From: Grammothele lineata
Taxonomy: Eukaryota; Basidiomycota; Agaricomycetes; Polyporales; Polyporaceae
Direction of reading: 5' to 3'
DNA length: 64,000 nucleotides
Assembly: GCA_002150815.3 (NCBI GenBank)
Contig: NDFF03000091.1
Span: forward strand, 248,001-312,000
Below the pieces are notes generated by a model. That model saw nothing but the letters and a program-made list of their open reading frames with translations. It had not been told where the DNA came from and ran no database searches. A program made the translations under genes and the position numbers. Of the stretch, positions 10,779 to 25,447 are shown piece by piece. The stretch's first letter is position 1, and the number at the start of each line of letters is the position of its first letter.

Positions 10779-12441
10779 TCACTGCACCCGCCCCACCTTT
10801 TCCACCCCGACAGGCAAGACGTACTTCCCTTGCCGGCGCACCTATATGTGCGCATGAGTTTATATGAAAATGGTACTCAGCACCGAGTTGCAATCCTTCA
10901 CTCACCTCATCGAAGGTCTCCATCATGATGATGGTCTTCTCGTGAGGCCATAAGGCACTTTCGAGTTTGCCATCGCGAATGCAACGCGCGACCTCGTCGG
11001 CCTCGAAGTGGTAGCCCTTCCCTTCCCACTCGAACGTTCGCCTGTCCTCGCGGACGACCTTCCCTCCGGGCTTGTCGAAGTACTGGACCGTGAAGGAAGT
11101 GGGCCGATAGAGCGGACCATCGACGATGACGATGCCGTTCTTGTAGCGGATCGTAGCTGCTGGCTTGGGCGCAGGGACAGCCATACTGCAGCTCAGAACC
11201 GCGTGTGCGCGGATATTCGAAGTGAATGCAACAGTCCAGCTAGTGCTTTCATCGACGTCGGTAATGTTGGACTTCACGATCGAGGCCGTCACATTCGATG
11301 GGCGTGCGTTCTTGTTGTGCGGGTCTTCGTAGAGCCCGAGCATGGCCTGGGATGTGCCAACCTCGTCGGCCGTGTCTAAACCTATACAGATTTCTCTCAA
11401 GGACTTACCCAAAACATCGGATAGGGACCGCTATATAAAGCATAGCCACGGTTTGAGTACATGTAGAGGATACGACAGAATTACAACAGGACACTTACAG
11501 ATCCAACAGGGCACCTCCGCCCAACTTGGGATCAAGCATTCGGTGCGTCAGGGGGAGGCCTGCAAGGACGAGGACAGTTAACTTCAAATTGACGTTCAAG
11601 TGTGAGGCTGACAGTGAGCTTGAACGACTCGCTACGTACTCTCCGTGTGGAAATCCATTGATAGATCGGCTTGCATAACCACTGGAACTCCAAGTGTGCC
11701 TTCGTCCACGATGCGCTTCAGTTCGAGTACGGTGGGATTGAAGCGCGTCCACAGAGCCTCCATGAAGAATAGGTTCTTCTCCTTAGCAAGCTTAAGAAGT
11801 GCCTTGGTCTCCTCGGCGTTGGAGGTCGTAGCCTTTTCGCATAGGACATGTTTGCCAGCGTTCAGGGAATCAAGAGCGTTCTCGTAATGCAGTGTGTGAG
11901 GAGTACCTATAGAAGACCTGTGTCAGTACCACCGTCCCAGTCCTTTCGATGGTTTATAAAGTAAGTTTCGCACCGATGTAGATAGCATCGACATCCTGTC
12001 CCAAAGATTAAGCAAAACTATGTTGTCATGCAGGCGAAGACACAAGCCCACCTTATCCGCGTAGACTTCAGCGTACGTGCCGCAAGCCTTGACGGTCTTA
12101 TCACCGTTCATATGGGTATCGATGAACTTCTGGGCACTTTCGGTAGTGCGCGATCCAACCGCGACGATTTTGTGGGCGACATCGGTAGTTCCACGACTGG
12201 AAGGGACAAAATCGCCATAGTTTGAACCTTGGTCAATCATGAGATGGAGTATTATCGCTCCGTATCACGTACATCTTAGGATCCAATAAAGCATCCTGAA
12301 CAAGTTATGGAAGTAAGTACGTGAGTCTCGGATTCCGATATAGTACGCTCGAACGCGGTACTGCACCTTCACGAAGTCTGTGGAGATGACACCGGTAGAG
12401 ATGATGCCCCAACGAATTACAAAAGGCTGGTTCGCTGCCAT
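10779..12441 (-). CDS. Gfo/Idh/MocA-family NAD(P)-dependent oxidoreductase, copy A
   Basis: A sugar- or dihydrodiol-type dehydrogenase of the Gfo/Idh/MocA family; fungal relatives are annotated as D-xylose or trans-dihydrodiol dehydrogenases. The N-terminal Rossmann part reads IRWGIISTGVISTDFVK, then HKIVAVGSRTTESAQKFID and YIGTPHTLHY. The usual EKP motif is LCEKATTSN: the catalytic-region Lys is kept and the Pro is Ala. The substrate domain has GGGALLDLGPYPMFW and a beta-rich C-terminal half. The short last exon encodes VRRQGKYVLPVGVEK and ends KVGRVQ. It is a tandem paralogue of the next gene upstream, with the same intron before the last exon. The true substrate cannot be read from sequence. 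Confidence 0.85.
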
Positions 12442-12978
12442 GGGTTCTTGAGTTCAAAGCGATAAAGAGTTGAAACTTGCGTGAGTCCTGAACTTGTTCT
12501 ACGGACTCAGAGCGATGCTTTATAGTACCAGGCAGAACCATTTACTAGGACATTTCTAAGCAGCAAGCCTCCTATGTAATCAAGCGCTTAGTGGAGAGCT
12601 CGATGCTTGATCAGCTTGACGGCTTCCCGGCTCGTCCGTTGCGGACCCACCAGGGATGTGCCTGAGATGCCTGTGGCGCAACGGAGGGCAGAAGCAGGAG
12701 AGGGCCGGCCCGGACGAGCAATAACACATGATCGAAGAGCTTTCGCTTTCATGAACGCGTACGAACAGCCCAGATCTTCGAACAATAGAACCTAATCTTT
12801 CTTCACAGTCGTGGTTCAACAGCGCTGATCTCAGTCCCGAATGTTTTGCGTGCAACGTACAGTCTTTAGGCGTATTCCAATATGGTAGGGGTACAGCGTA
12901 CTGGTATAACGAATAGTACGCACGATGATTCGTAAATCGTCCGTAGGTGATCACGCTGAGAGTTGCCTGCGTTCGTTT
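12442..12978. other. Spacer between tandem oxidoreductase paralogues
   Basis: This holds the promoter of copy A and the 3' UTR of copy B. I see no convincing gene, and no obvious repeats that would mark the duplication breakpoints. Confidence 0.5.
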
Positions 12979-14527
12979 TCATTGAACTCGTCCAACCTTC
13001 TCAACCCCCTCTGGTAAAATATACTTTCCCTGACGGCGGACCTATATGGTTGAGGTATAGCATCCTTCCGATGCAGAGGGAAACAATATACTCACCTCGT
13101 CAAACGTCTCCATCATGATAATGCTCTTCTCGTGCCCCCATAGCTCGCTCTCAAGCTTCCCGTCTCGAACGCAGCGCGCAACCTCGTCGGCCTCGAAGTG
13201 CCACCCGCTCCCTTCATAGCTGAATGTCTTCTTCTCCTCACGCACAACCCGACCGCCGGGCTTGTCGAAATACTGCACGGTGAACGAAGGTGCTCGGAAG
13301 ATCGGCGGTGCGATGGTAATCGTGCCATTCTTGTACCGGATCGTCGTCCCAAAAGACGCAGTCGGAACAGTCATGCTGCAGCTGAGGATGGCTTGGGCCT
13401 GGAGGTGCTTCGTGAAGTTGACTGTCCAAGAGGTACAAGCGTCGACGTCCGAGAAGGCTGATTTCACGATCGAGGCGGATATGCTTGTTGGCCGCGCGTT
13501 TTTGTTAGAAGGATGCTCGTAAATGGCAAGCATAGCCTACGATTCTGCATCAATAAAATTCTCGCCAAGTGAACACTGGAAGGGACTCGCCCAGAACATG
13601 GGATAGGGGCCCCTGTACGTGTCATTGTGCTTCAGCAACGCGAACTTTCTCCGTAAAGGAGAGCTTACAAGTCTAACAGCGCCCCGCCGCCAAGTTTCGG
13701 GTCGAGCATTCGGTGGGTTAGAGGGAGATCTATAGACGGTTTGTAAGATTTCCGTCTGAGTGGAGATGTAGGGGATTCTGACTTTCAGTGTGAAAGTCGG
13801 CCGCGAGATCCGCATGAACGACGACGGGATCACCAAGAAATCCCTCTTCAGCGATCCGCTTCAGCTCCAGCGTGAGTGGGTGGAAACGCGTCCACAGCGC
13901 TTCCATGAGGAAGAGTTTCTTCTCGTTCGCAAGCTTGATTAAAGCCTTCGTCTCATCCGCATTGGAGGTTGTCGCCTTCTCACATAGGACGTGTTTCCCA
14001 GCGTTGAGAGCATCGGCAGCGCTCTCGTAGTGAAGAGTGTGGGGAGTACCTGGCAATGTCACGTTGAATCATCATTACGAAGCTAACATTGGCTATAATT
14101 CGCACCAATATAGACCGCATCGACATCCTGGTACGAGTCTATTGTGAGACATAAACTCCATATGCTGCGTCTAAATGCCTACCTTGTCTGCAAAAACTTC
14201 GGCATACGAACCGCAAGCTTTGACGCCCTTATCGCCGTTGAGGTACGCGTCGATGAATTTCTGGGCGCTGTCAGAGCTACGCGAGCCGACGGCAACGACC
14301 TTGTGGGCAACGTCTGTGGTTCCACGACTGTGTCGTCTCAGTTACCATGCCCCATTCTCTTGCAAAATCACGTACGTTTTGGGGTCCACAAGGAGGTCCT
14401 GAAGGTCATTGTGAGTGAGCTCAAAATCTTGCCAGATGAATGGATCACAAACCTTGGTAAAATCCATAGCAATTCGACCTGTGGAGATTATTCCCCAACG
14501 TAAGAGGAAAGGTTCGTTAGCTGTCAT
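12979..14527 (-). CDS. Gfo/Idh/MocA-family NAD(P)-dependent oxidoreductase, copy B
   Basis: Paralogue of copy A in head-to-tail tandem. Exons read MTANEPFLLRWGIISTGRIA, KACGSYAEVFADKDVDAVYI, GTPHTLHYESAADALNAGK, LCEKATTSNADETKALIK, LFLMEALWTRFHPLTLELKR, GGGALLDLGPYPMFW and a C-terminal domain with TIRYKNGTITIAPPIF. The last exon starts VRRQGKYILPEG and ends KVGRVQ, almost as in copy A. Introns fall at the same places where I can compare them (for example inside ...METFDE|V). The Pro-to-Ala change after the conserved Lys (EKA) is shared, so it predates the duplication. Substrate unknown. Confidence 0.85.
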
Positions 14528-14849
14528 GGTGTACTAGCAATTGGAGGGGTGTGAGATTGCGAAGGGCGAGTGTCCGATATCGCGCTCTTTATAAGTTGAT
14601 TGCAAGATAATTCAACGAAGTCAGGTCGCGAGACCATCGATGACGACATTGCGGTCCGGATAACCCGTCAAGGACGAGGTCGGAGTCAACCTGTGCTTCC
14701 GGCGTGCTGCAATTGAGCCTGTAATGCAATGAACTAACCAAGCAGCAATTTAGAAAGCAATTACACGTGTACACAGCTATAAAGCTACAAAGCACCTATC
14801 AATCCAGAGTCAAAGCGGGAGCGACATGAGAGAAGGAATCGGAGGAACG
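14528..14849. other. Intergenic region upstream of oxidoreductase copy B
   Basis: About 320 bp that contain the copy B promoter and the ADA1 3' UTR. No further feature seen. Confidence 0.5.
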
Positions 14850-15949
14850 TCATTGCAATGTCCGTAAAGCCTCCTTTACCGTACTCCTCTCGCCTAACAG
14901 CGCAAACAGCTGCCATTTCGAGTCTTTCACTTCTCTATCTTTCAAGATCAAGTCGTCTTCGGAAGCTTCGTTCTCGCCGAGGGCAAGCCGCATGGCAGCT
15001 GCAGACTTGTTAGGGAGCACAGCGGGAGAGACTGTGAAGAGACTATCAAAGGACGACGCAGGGAGAATATGGCTGTGCGAATGTGGTTCGGCTGTACGAA
15101 TAGAGGTGATGGCATGAGATGTAGACGTTAAGGATAGCGCTTGCGTTATGAGCTGCTTGAGTTTCGCCTACGAGGGATTGAACACTCGTGTCGTAGCAAG
15201 TGAGATGGTGCGTACCTCAAACGCCAACATAAGTAATGATGCAACCTCCCTGGATGGTTGTCCGAGATTGTGTTGGGCGGATACGAGATTTATTCGTTCT
15301 GTAATATGCTGTAGGGTCGGACCGCGAGTCATGGACGCGAGATTTAGAGGCAGTCGAGTTCCCGGAGAGTCTGTAGTATATTCTAGCGCACATCCCAAAC
15401 CAATGACTTAGTTACTCACCAGTCCTTTCGGGCAATAACTGTACTCCTCGCTCTGCCGCTATCTCGTCTGTATATGGCCTCGGATACTGTGCCTCGTTTA
15501 GAGCGACTTGCTCCAGCGCGCGTACCCGGTCGCGCTCACGCTTCCCTAAGCCAACAGTCCATTTCTTGAGCCTCTCGGAGCGGAGCGTGGTTTGTTCCAT
15601 TGGATCTGGGCCCTGATATGGGAGCGTCCGTCGACGCTTGCGCGCTGGTGGCTTGGGAACGTCTGGAGGAGGTGTGGGAGGCGCGAGATGAGCGGACGTG
15701 TCGAAGAGAGATACTAAGAGTGCGTTATGCAGTTGCACTAATAACGTATGAGCAAAGGGATGCGAATAGGATTTCAGCGAACATACGGAGATGGGTGCTA
15801 TCGAGGTGTGTTTTGATTTGTTCGTCATACTCGTTCCGCGAGATCCGCCCAGAGAGGTATTCCTTTAGTACGGCGAAGTAGAGGGGTGCTTTTGGGCCTA
15901 GCGCGTTGGTGATCTGGCTCTTGACTGTAGTTGTGGATGAGAGCGACAT
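14850..15949 (-). CDS. HFI1: SAGA coactivator subunit ADA1/HFI1 (Tad1 family)
   Basis: Ada1/Hfi1 pairs its histone fold with TAF12 in the SAGA core. The N-terminal helical motif is clear: LYFAVLKEYLSGRISRNEYD followed by QLHNALLVSLFDTS. A basic KPPARKRRRTLPYQG stretch follows and then the block RVRALEQVALNEAQYPRPY. Further exons carry the histone-fold-like region (TLQHITERINLV near 15320) and the end WQLFALLGERSTVKEALRTL. The first intron joins HL|LQLHNALL in frame. Five or so exons are needed; those between 14990 and 15240 are less certain. It diverges from the makorin-like gene. Confidence 0.8.
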
Positions 15950-16251
15950 GGGGATAAGGACGAGCGAGCGCGAGCGCGTTACTGGCCAGTGCGGTCTAAA
16001 CGCGCTGGTGGCGGAGACTGTTGGTTACATAATCCCATAAGCCATTGAACGAGGCGAGTTCAGCTGACGTCGCGTCGGCTCTTGACCCTGACGCCGACCG
16101 TGGTGGCTGCAGCAGTTACCGCAGGTTCGAGCTTCCGCCCTTCAACGTTCAACTCCCACCCTCTCGCTCTCGTATTTAACCCTAGGCAGCTTTTGTGGCG
16201 TGCTGCGGCCTCGCCATACTGCCTCAGTCTACTGCATTCCTTGTCCTCCGT
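15950..16251. promoter_or_regulatory. Bidirectional promoter region, ADA1 / makorin-like gene
   Basis: About 300 bp between divergent start codons, presumably the promoters of both genes. No strong TATA box is visible. Confidence 0.45.
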
Positions 16252-18471
16252 ATGTCCAACTACAATCCCGCGCCGTCTGATGCACTCCCAGCTACACGCC
16301 CCGTAACCTCGAAGCCTCGCGGGATCTGCAGGTACTTGTACGTACTCGTGATCAACACATATTATGCACGTCACTGATGAGGTTATCGTGCCGTAGCAAC
16401 ACGAGCCGCGGATGCTTCGCGGGCGATCGCTGCAAGTTCTTGCATGGAGCCGTAGAGCGGCTCACGCCATATGACAAGAGCAAGGTCTGCAGGTTCTACG
16501 CAGCAGGATATTGCAAGAATGGCGAGCGCTGTTGGTTCCGCCACGTGGACCCGCCCAAGGCATCGGAAGAGGAGGATTTATGTTCTATATGCTATGACAA
16601 GCCCGTAACGTACGGGCTTCTTGGTGAGTGAAATACCTTCGTCTCCTGCGCTTTATCGTAAGGGGGTGTCTTAGAGAAGGATGCCTCTGTTACTCTGGGT
16701 ATTTCACATGACGCTTTTGCTATCGGCATTGTTCGGAGGGGTCCTCAGTCTAGCCAGGGTAGTGAGATGTCCGTAGTCTTGTCTTCTCTACATTGCTTCT
16801 TGATGGACACATTTACCCTTGTAGCACTGCACTCTCGTGGCGAGGGCGTTATTCTGGCGGTCATGTTCCGCCTACTCCTGACTTCTTACATGAAATACAC
16901 TTGCTTACTGGTGTTTACAGAGGGGTGCAGCCATATGTTTTGTCTCTCGGTGCGTGCCACCGTCCAAACGTATACTACCTGTATTGAAATTATACATATG
17001 CGTCCAGTGCATTAGGAACTGGCGAGAAACGCAGGGAAAGTCTGCCGAAATTATTGAGGCAGGAACTACGAAGACCTGCCCGATGTGCCGCACGTCGTCC
17101 CGTTTCGTAACGCCGTCCAGCGTATTCTACCCTCATGGCCATGCCAAGAAGGAAGAGACGATTCAGAACTACAAAGATAGCATGTCACGTGTGAAGTGCA
17201 TGTAAGAGCTGTGAAATGTGCGCTTTGAATCGTATATTAACACGACTTAGGCACTTTGAACGGTCGAAACCAGGCAAGAGATTTTGTCCATTCGGGGACG
17301 ACTGCTTTTACAGGCACGAAGAGGTCGACGGGGTACCCTACTTGTTGAACTATGGCGTGGACGATAATGCTGGGGTACGTGCCGGTTCCATCGTGTGCAC
17401 TGAGAAGCGCTTATCCCCGATGTACAGCGTCGTCGTAACAACCGAGATTTTGACGACCTTGGTCTGAACTCATGGAACATCTCTAGCGTAGACGGGTTTG
17501 AGAGCATGATGACGGCTTTAACGCGTGTCATAAGCACGGCTCATCTGAGTCCACTGGAAATGGTGAGGCGTTCAGTTCGTTGCCGCTGAGAGCGATACTG
17601 ATGTCAAGGCACGCAGCAGCGAGCGGTTGCAAACATCTTTGGTCTACACGCAATGCCCTCTGGACACAGGCTTGACGAAGATCCCACCGAAGAAGTAGCA
17701 ACACCTCGAGTGCGATCTCCGTCTACTAACCGGTTGGACACCCCGCCTCCCGTTCTCTTCGCGGACCCACCTCCGTTGCAGTTCTGGAACGATCAGGTAC
17801 TGGACGAGATCGTTTTAGGCCCTCCTAGCGACTCCGACGTCGGGGTCAGTGTTGCTTCGCCGCTGTCGGCGCATTCCCCACCTACATCCGTCTTACCTCT
17901 CCCCGGCACCTCGTCAGCGCTGAACCCCATGTCACCGTCTTTTGTTCCATCCTTCTTGCTGGACAGCTTAAGACCTCTTTCACCCGGACCCTCGCCTCTC
18001 CTTGACCCCGAGAACGCCAGTGCCGAAGACTCGCCGCTAGATCCCGCCCTCACATGGACCTTCCAAACGTCACCGACCCCTCCTTCTGTCGCGGAGTCGA
18101 ACTTTGAATGGGAGGTCGCCGGGCCTCAGGACACGGAGCCGCCTTTTATGACAGATGGCCGAGGACGAGTTGTATGGAGCAGTACGGCAGCGACCTCGAC
18201 TCGGTCGCGAGAGGGTCGCCGCGCCCGCGCGACCTCATCCTCGGCGACGGTCCTCCCACACTCGAAGTCCAGCCTCGAGCTCTCCGCTGCGGAAGAGAGC
18301 GCGGATGAGAACACAGCGCAGGACGGCAACAGGTCATCTTCCGCATCCCGTCGGCTTCTGCGGCAACGGTCCCTGCCCCTGGTTGGGTCTAGCTCCGATG
18401 CGGGTTGCTCCTCCGAGTTTATCACGGATGGCCGCGGACGGGTTGTGTTTGCATCGAGTAACCAATACTAG
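16252..18471 (+). CDS. Makorin-like E3 ubiquitin ligase (CCCH fingers and RING)
   Basis: The protein starts MSNYNPAPSDALPATRP. Two CCCH fingers come first: one is split by an intron (ICRYFNTSRGCFAGDRCKFLH when the GTACGT donor is used), and the second is CRFYAAGYCKNGERCWFRH. A C3HC4 RING follows, with CSICYDKPVTYGLL, CSHMFCLSCIRNW and CPMCRTSS, then another CCCH finger with FCPFGDDCFYRHE. This order is that of makorin RNA-binding E3 ligases. About 330 residues of Ser/Pro-rich, probably disordered tail follow. The tail contains the motif TDGRGRVV twice, once at its very end. The tail is much longer than in animal makorins. Confidence 0.85.
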
Positions 18472-19206
18472 CCACGGACTCTGTTCAGGCCGTCAATGCG
18501 GTACTATAAATTGTGATCGTGATTCTCATAGCTATCCTTCCGCCTTCGGACACTACCTCTACTCTCAAACTCGCTGTACACTCCTATCACCCCTAACGTG
18601 TATCTCATGCTCATCGGTAACCCAAATTGTATGTATCATTAGCCCCGTCAAATTCTAAATCGAAGTGGATGCAGTGTTTGCCGAGCGATGTGCGTGACCG
18701 AGTATAGATGACGCTGCGGTGACGCTGCCGGTGCTGGAAGGTTGTAACCCTAATACTTTGAGGTCCCTTGGCCTGCCGCGGGTGTCTTATCCAGCACTGC
18801 CGACAAGTACTAGTAACTCCCTGACACGGACGCTTCGCCTTGCGAGCGTGGCTCTTCTCTTTACCGCGCGGGAGCAGACGCGAGCTATTGCGGGCCACAG
18901 GTTGGGGAATACACTCGCGAGGAGCCGCTTGCACCGCGTCTGGCATCTCCGCGGTCGGGACGCGCTGGGACGCGACCTTCACCTCGCGTCCTGCGCCTAG
19001 CGAGATCTTCTATCGCGAAGCACCCCCCTGTCTCTTGTATGTAAACGTTTCGCACCCTCGGCCACGACGCTCTCCGTCCGCGATATAAACACCCTTGCTC
19101 TCTCGGGCCATCTCCCTGCCACCCGCTCGGTCCTTCCGAGCCTCTCCTCCATCCTCTCCCTCTTCCGCCCCTCATCCCGGCGCCGATCCCTCCATCCTCC
19201 CCGCAC
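18472..19206. promoter_or_regulatory. Upstream region of the MAP kinase gene
   Basis: About 735 bp between two same-strand genes. It carries the makorin-like 3' UTR and, at its right end, the kinase promoter with a TATA box and a long C/T-rich tract (about 19100-19195). Confidence 0.5.
19084..19089 (+). promoter_or_regulatory. TATA box
   Basis: TATAAA, 118 bp upstream of the first kinase ATG and directly before a pyrimidine-rich leader. Confidence 0.5.
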
Positions 19207-21959
<2,753 letters not shown>

Positions 21960-22166
21960 ATGGCGCGTCTTCTCGGTTCTGTTTGGACGAATGTCGATGT
22001 ACAAACTCATCTTGTATTTTTGTGCATATTTGCTGCTGCCATAGATCGATAGATACACAATGTCGGACTGCTGCTTTCGAGATAGAGGAATGATCGTCGC
22101 TTCTAGATAATACACTTGCCAGTGGTACACGTCCATGATGATAATATATAAATGCCCGTAACGTCG

Positions 22167-23333
22167 TCAGTCTCCTAAAATATCCTTAATTTCTAGAAGC
22201 AATGAGCGTTCGTTGTAAAGATATCAGACTCGGGAGACTCACTGTCTATTATGTCTAGATAGGCGATGCTGGCAGGGCTATCGGGGTACTCGTCGAGGAA
22301 GCTCACACCGTAATCTGCGCTCTTCCCTATCCGGGGATCCAGAGGAACGGCACCGAGGAACTCCACGTTCATATCTTTAGCCAACCGCCTGCCACCCCCC
22401 GTGCTCGGCTTGAAGATCTGCGACTCGTTCTTGCAGTTCGGGCAGACAAAGCCGGACATGTTCTCCACCAAGCCAAGCACGCGGATCCCGACCTTCCGGC
22501 AGAAGTCAATCTCCCGGCGTACGTCCTGGAGCGCGACCTCCTGCGGGGTAGTGATGACGACCGCCCCGTCGATGCCGCTTTCTTTGAGGTACTGGACGAT
22601 GCTGAGGTGCTCGTCGGACGTGCCGGGCGGAGTGTCGACGATGAGGTAATCGAGGTCGCCCCAATCGACGTCCTTGAGAAACTGAGAGATCAGCCCGTTC
22701 TTCTTCGGCCCGCGCCACATGACGGCGTCCTTGGACGAGGGGAGCATGAAGCCGACGGACATGACTCCGAGGTTATCTTGCACGTACACGGGAGACCAGC
22801 CGGATGAGGACGAATGCACCTGCTCCGATGCGATCCCAAGGATTGTGGGTATTGACGGGCCACAGATATCAACATCCATGATGCCGGTCTGGTAGCGGGT
22901 TGGGTCAGTACAAGGCTCTTCTCGGACTCAGCACTCCGTCCTCGGAGCAGCAGACGAGGGATGCACGTACTTGGAGCTGCTCATCCGCAGCAAACGCCCA
23001 CCCTAGTTGCGCGGTGAAGGTAGACTTTCCTACCCCACCCTTCCCAGAGAGGACGAGGATTTTCCGTCTGACACCCGCCATGCGCGCGTGGACGAGGGGG
23101 AGTGCGGGGTCCGGCCCGCGTGTCTGGCCGGACGCACAGATCTCCTGGTTGGCACATCCGTTGCATGCGTCCGCTTTCCCAGCAAGCTCAGATTCAGTTC
23201 CCTGCGGGGATAGGGCGTTCAGAAGGAGGTCTGTGAGGGAGAACAGACTAAGACTCACCGGGCAGTGTTCTGGGGCGTTTGAAGGCACCGAGAGAGGGTT
23301 CGGTGTTGGCACTGCTTGCTGTAAAGCAATCAT
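22167..23333 (-). CDS. NBP35: Cytosolic Fe-S cluster assembly scaffold NBP35
   Basis: A Mrp/NUBP-type P-loop ATPase that assembles [4Fe-4S] clusters with Cfd1 for cytosolic and nuclear proteins. The N-terminal cluster motif is complete: a Cys in [13 protein letters not shown], then [12 protein letters not shown], giving C-x13-C-x2-C-x5-C. The Walker A is [11 protein letters not shown], switch region [25 protein letters not shown], and the bridging motif FVCPNCKNE. The open frame runs on to 22193, but a GTGAGT...CTTCTAG intron lets the last exon read KIKDILGD, which is how NBP35 proteins normally end. I therefore place the stop at 22167. The gene diverges from the WD40 gene. Confidence 0.92.
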
Positions 23334-23677
23334 CTTGGTCTGCGGGTGTAGTGAACGCGGCCGTCCGATATCCCCAGAGTTTTCAGAGGGCTCAAGCAGA
23401 TCACTCGTAAACGCAAGGAAGGAGTAAAACGAGAGAAACAGGTTGACTGAGAATGCCGTTTGTCATCTCCGCGTCTGAACTCAATCTAATCTTATCTTTT
23501 GTGACAGGGGTTACGTCAGTGCACTCGGTAAGTCTAGCTAATAGTCGACCAAGGGCGAGACGCATCGCACTTAGGTCCCACCACCACTGGAATAGAAGAC
23601 CAGGATCATCAAAAGGTATGCTCCCGACACCACGTTAAGATGCTGATGCGGCCTATTGAACGTATGGATGCTTAGAC
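23334..23677. promoter_or_regulatory. Bidirectional promoter region, NBP35 / PAAF1-like gene
   Basis: About 340 bp between divergent start codons. It contains short AG/GT pairs that could be a 5' UTR intron of the WD40 gene, but nothing firm. Confidence 0.4.
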
Positions 23678-25160
23678 ATGACAGACGCGCAGACTATTGT
23701 CCTTCCTATCTGTACCATTCAGCACGACTTCCAGGCTGTCGTTCAAGACGTCCTGGATGGGATCGTACCGGAAGACAAGTTCTGGGTATCGTGCTACAAG
23801 CTTGGAGAGACATCGGTTCACGGGAAAGCAAGTGTGACGCTGGACGAGACCAACCGCGATCTCCTGATATTTGAGGGACGTGACGGTGTTGGGCTGAAGG
23901 ATTATGGCAAGGTAAGCTCCTTTCACTTCTGTTAGCCGCTGTCATTGAGCGTGAAACCAAGACTTGTGACTAGAAACAATATGCGGTCTCGTGTGCCTTA
24001 CTCGAAATTGAAGAAACGCGGATCGCCACTCCAAGCGCATCCTACTCGAGTCCTGAGGATGTGCGCAAGGTGAGCCGCCGTTTAGTCTCAATGGTTCAAT
24101 CGTTGATAACAGGTACGTGCAGTCCAAGCAAATAACTGCCTTCGACGTCTCCCCTGATGGCTCACAATTTGTGTCTGGCTACCACGATGGGTCTGTGTGC
24201 ATCCGCCCGTTGAGCTCACCGAACGCCCTGCCTTCGTCCACAAGTAAAGCACACCTCAGCACGGTGACATCGCTACGATTCTTCCCTTCCTCCCGAGTCG
24301 TCCTCTCCGCGGGCGCAGATTTCTCGCTGTCCATCCTTTCAGCGGAACCCCCGGAAACACCGACTGGATACACTACCACCAAGGCCACCCCAGCACGTAC
24401 GCTGCGCGGCCATACCCGCGCGATCACATCCACAGGCATCATCTCTCGCGGCCGCAATGTCCTTTCGGGATCTAAGGACGGCACCGTCCGCCTCTGGGAC
24501 GTGCCATCCTCCGCCCAAATTCGTTCCCTCGCGGCCGGCACGAATCACTTTGTTCCCGTCCTCGCACTCAGTACCGACATGCGCTGGAAGGACTCTGACG
24601 ACGACGGGTCCGGAGCAGACACGGTAGATGCGCTCGACGCACGCGAGGTAGAGACAGCGGACAAGGTCGTCTTCTGCGCCCTGCAGGACGGCTCGTTCGA
24701 GCTTTTCGACCTGCGCACTAAGCGCGCCGAGTTCCGGTCCAAGGTTCCTTCACCCAGCGCACGCGCCGCGCTCCAGGCGATCGCGTATAGCCCCACGCAC
24801 AACCTCGTCGCGACGGGCTCCGCATCAGGCCTCGTGTCGGTGTACGACGCCCGATCACTCGGAGCGGGCCCGGTGGTCACGTTCAGGCGGAACGAAGCCC
24901 CGGTGGAGGACGTCGCGTTCGTGGGCCTCTCGGGGTCTTCGTTCGCGCTGGGAGCGGCACCTACGACTGAGGAAGGGGTCGGGCTTACGATCGCGACGGA
25001 GGATGGGCTACCTTACATCGCGGATGTGTGGCCGTCTGGTCCTAGCGTGCGCGCGGAGCTGGTGGGTACTGATTGTGATGCGGTGAGATTCGTCCGGCCG
25101 GTGGGAGGAAACATGTGGAGCGCGTCGGACGACGGGGTGGTAAGGAAGTATGTGTCGTGA
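23678..25160 (+). CDS. RPN14: WD40-repeat proteasome-associated factor (PAAF1/Rpn14-like)
   Basis: A beta-propeller protein resembling PAAF1/Rpn14, a chaperone of the 19S proteasome base. Short N-terminal exons (MTDAQTIVLPICTIQHDFQ, VGLKDYGKKQYAVSCALLE) precede one long exon from 24117. WD repeats are visible as FDVSPDGSQFVSGYHDGSV, SLRFFPSSRVVLSAGADFSL, RTLRGHTRAITSTGII, NVLSGSKDGTVRLWDV, ELFDLRTKRAEF, NLVATGSASGLVSVYDARS and the last NMWSASDDGVVRKY. About 430 residues, near the family length. The WD40 fold is certain; the PAAF1 identity rests on overall layout and is somewhat less sure. Confidence 0.8.
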
Positions 25161-25447
25161 TTGAGAATACGAAACACGTAGTTGTACGATGTTCTGTACG
25201 ATAGCAGTAGTGCAGGTGAACCCAACATGCTGAATGTTGAATGTTTGGAATGGATCAGGCTGATGGCAAGCGATCGCTACGCAAATTAGGAATATCCAAA
25301 GAGACGGCAATCGTAAGATACTATACAAGTCGTAATGTACAGAGTCCCTGAAGATGCCTGGAAAATTGCGTTAGGTGCAACTCGCTCTATACTCATACGT
25401 AGGCTTACCGTAGCCAATATAAACGAAAAGATGCAGTATCCGAGGTA

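Noticed and set aside
12580..12954. 124-codon minus-strand frame between the tandem oxidoreductases
   Set aside because: No start context, no family resemblance and no similar frame at the other paralogue; probably chance.
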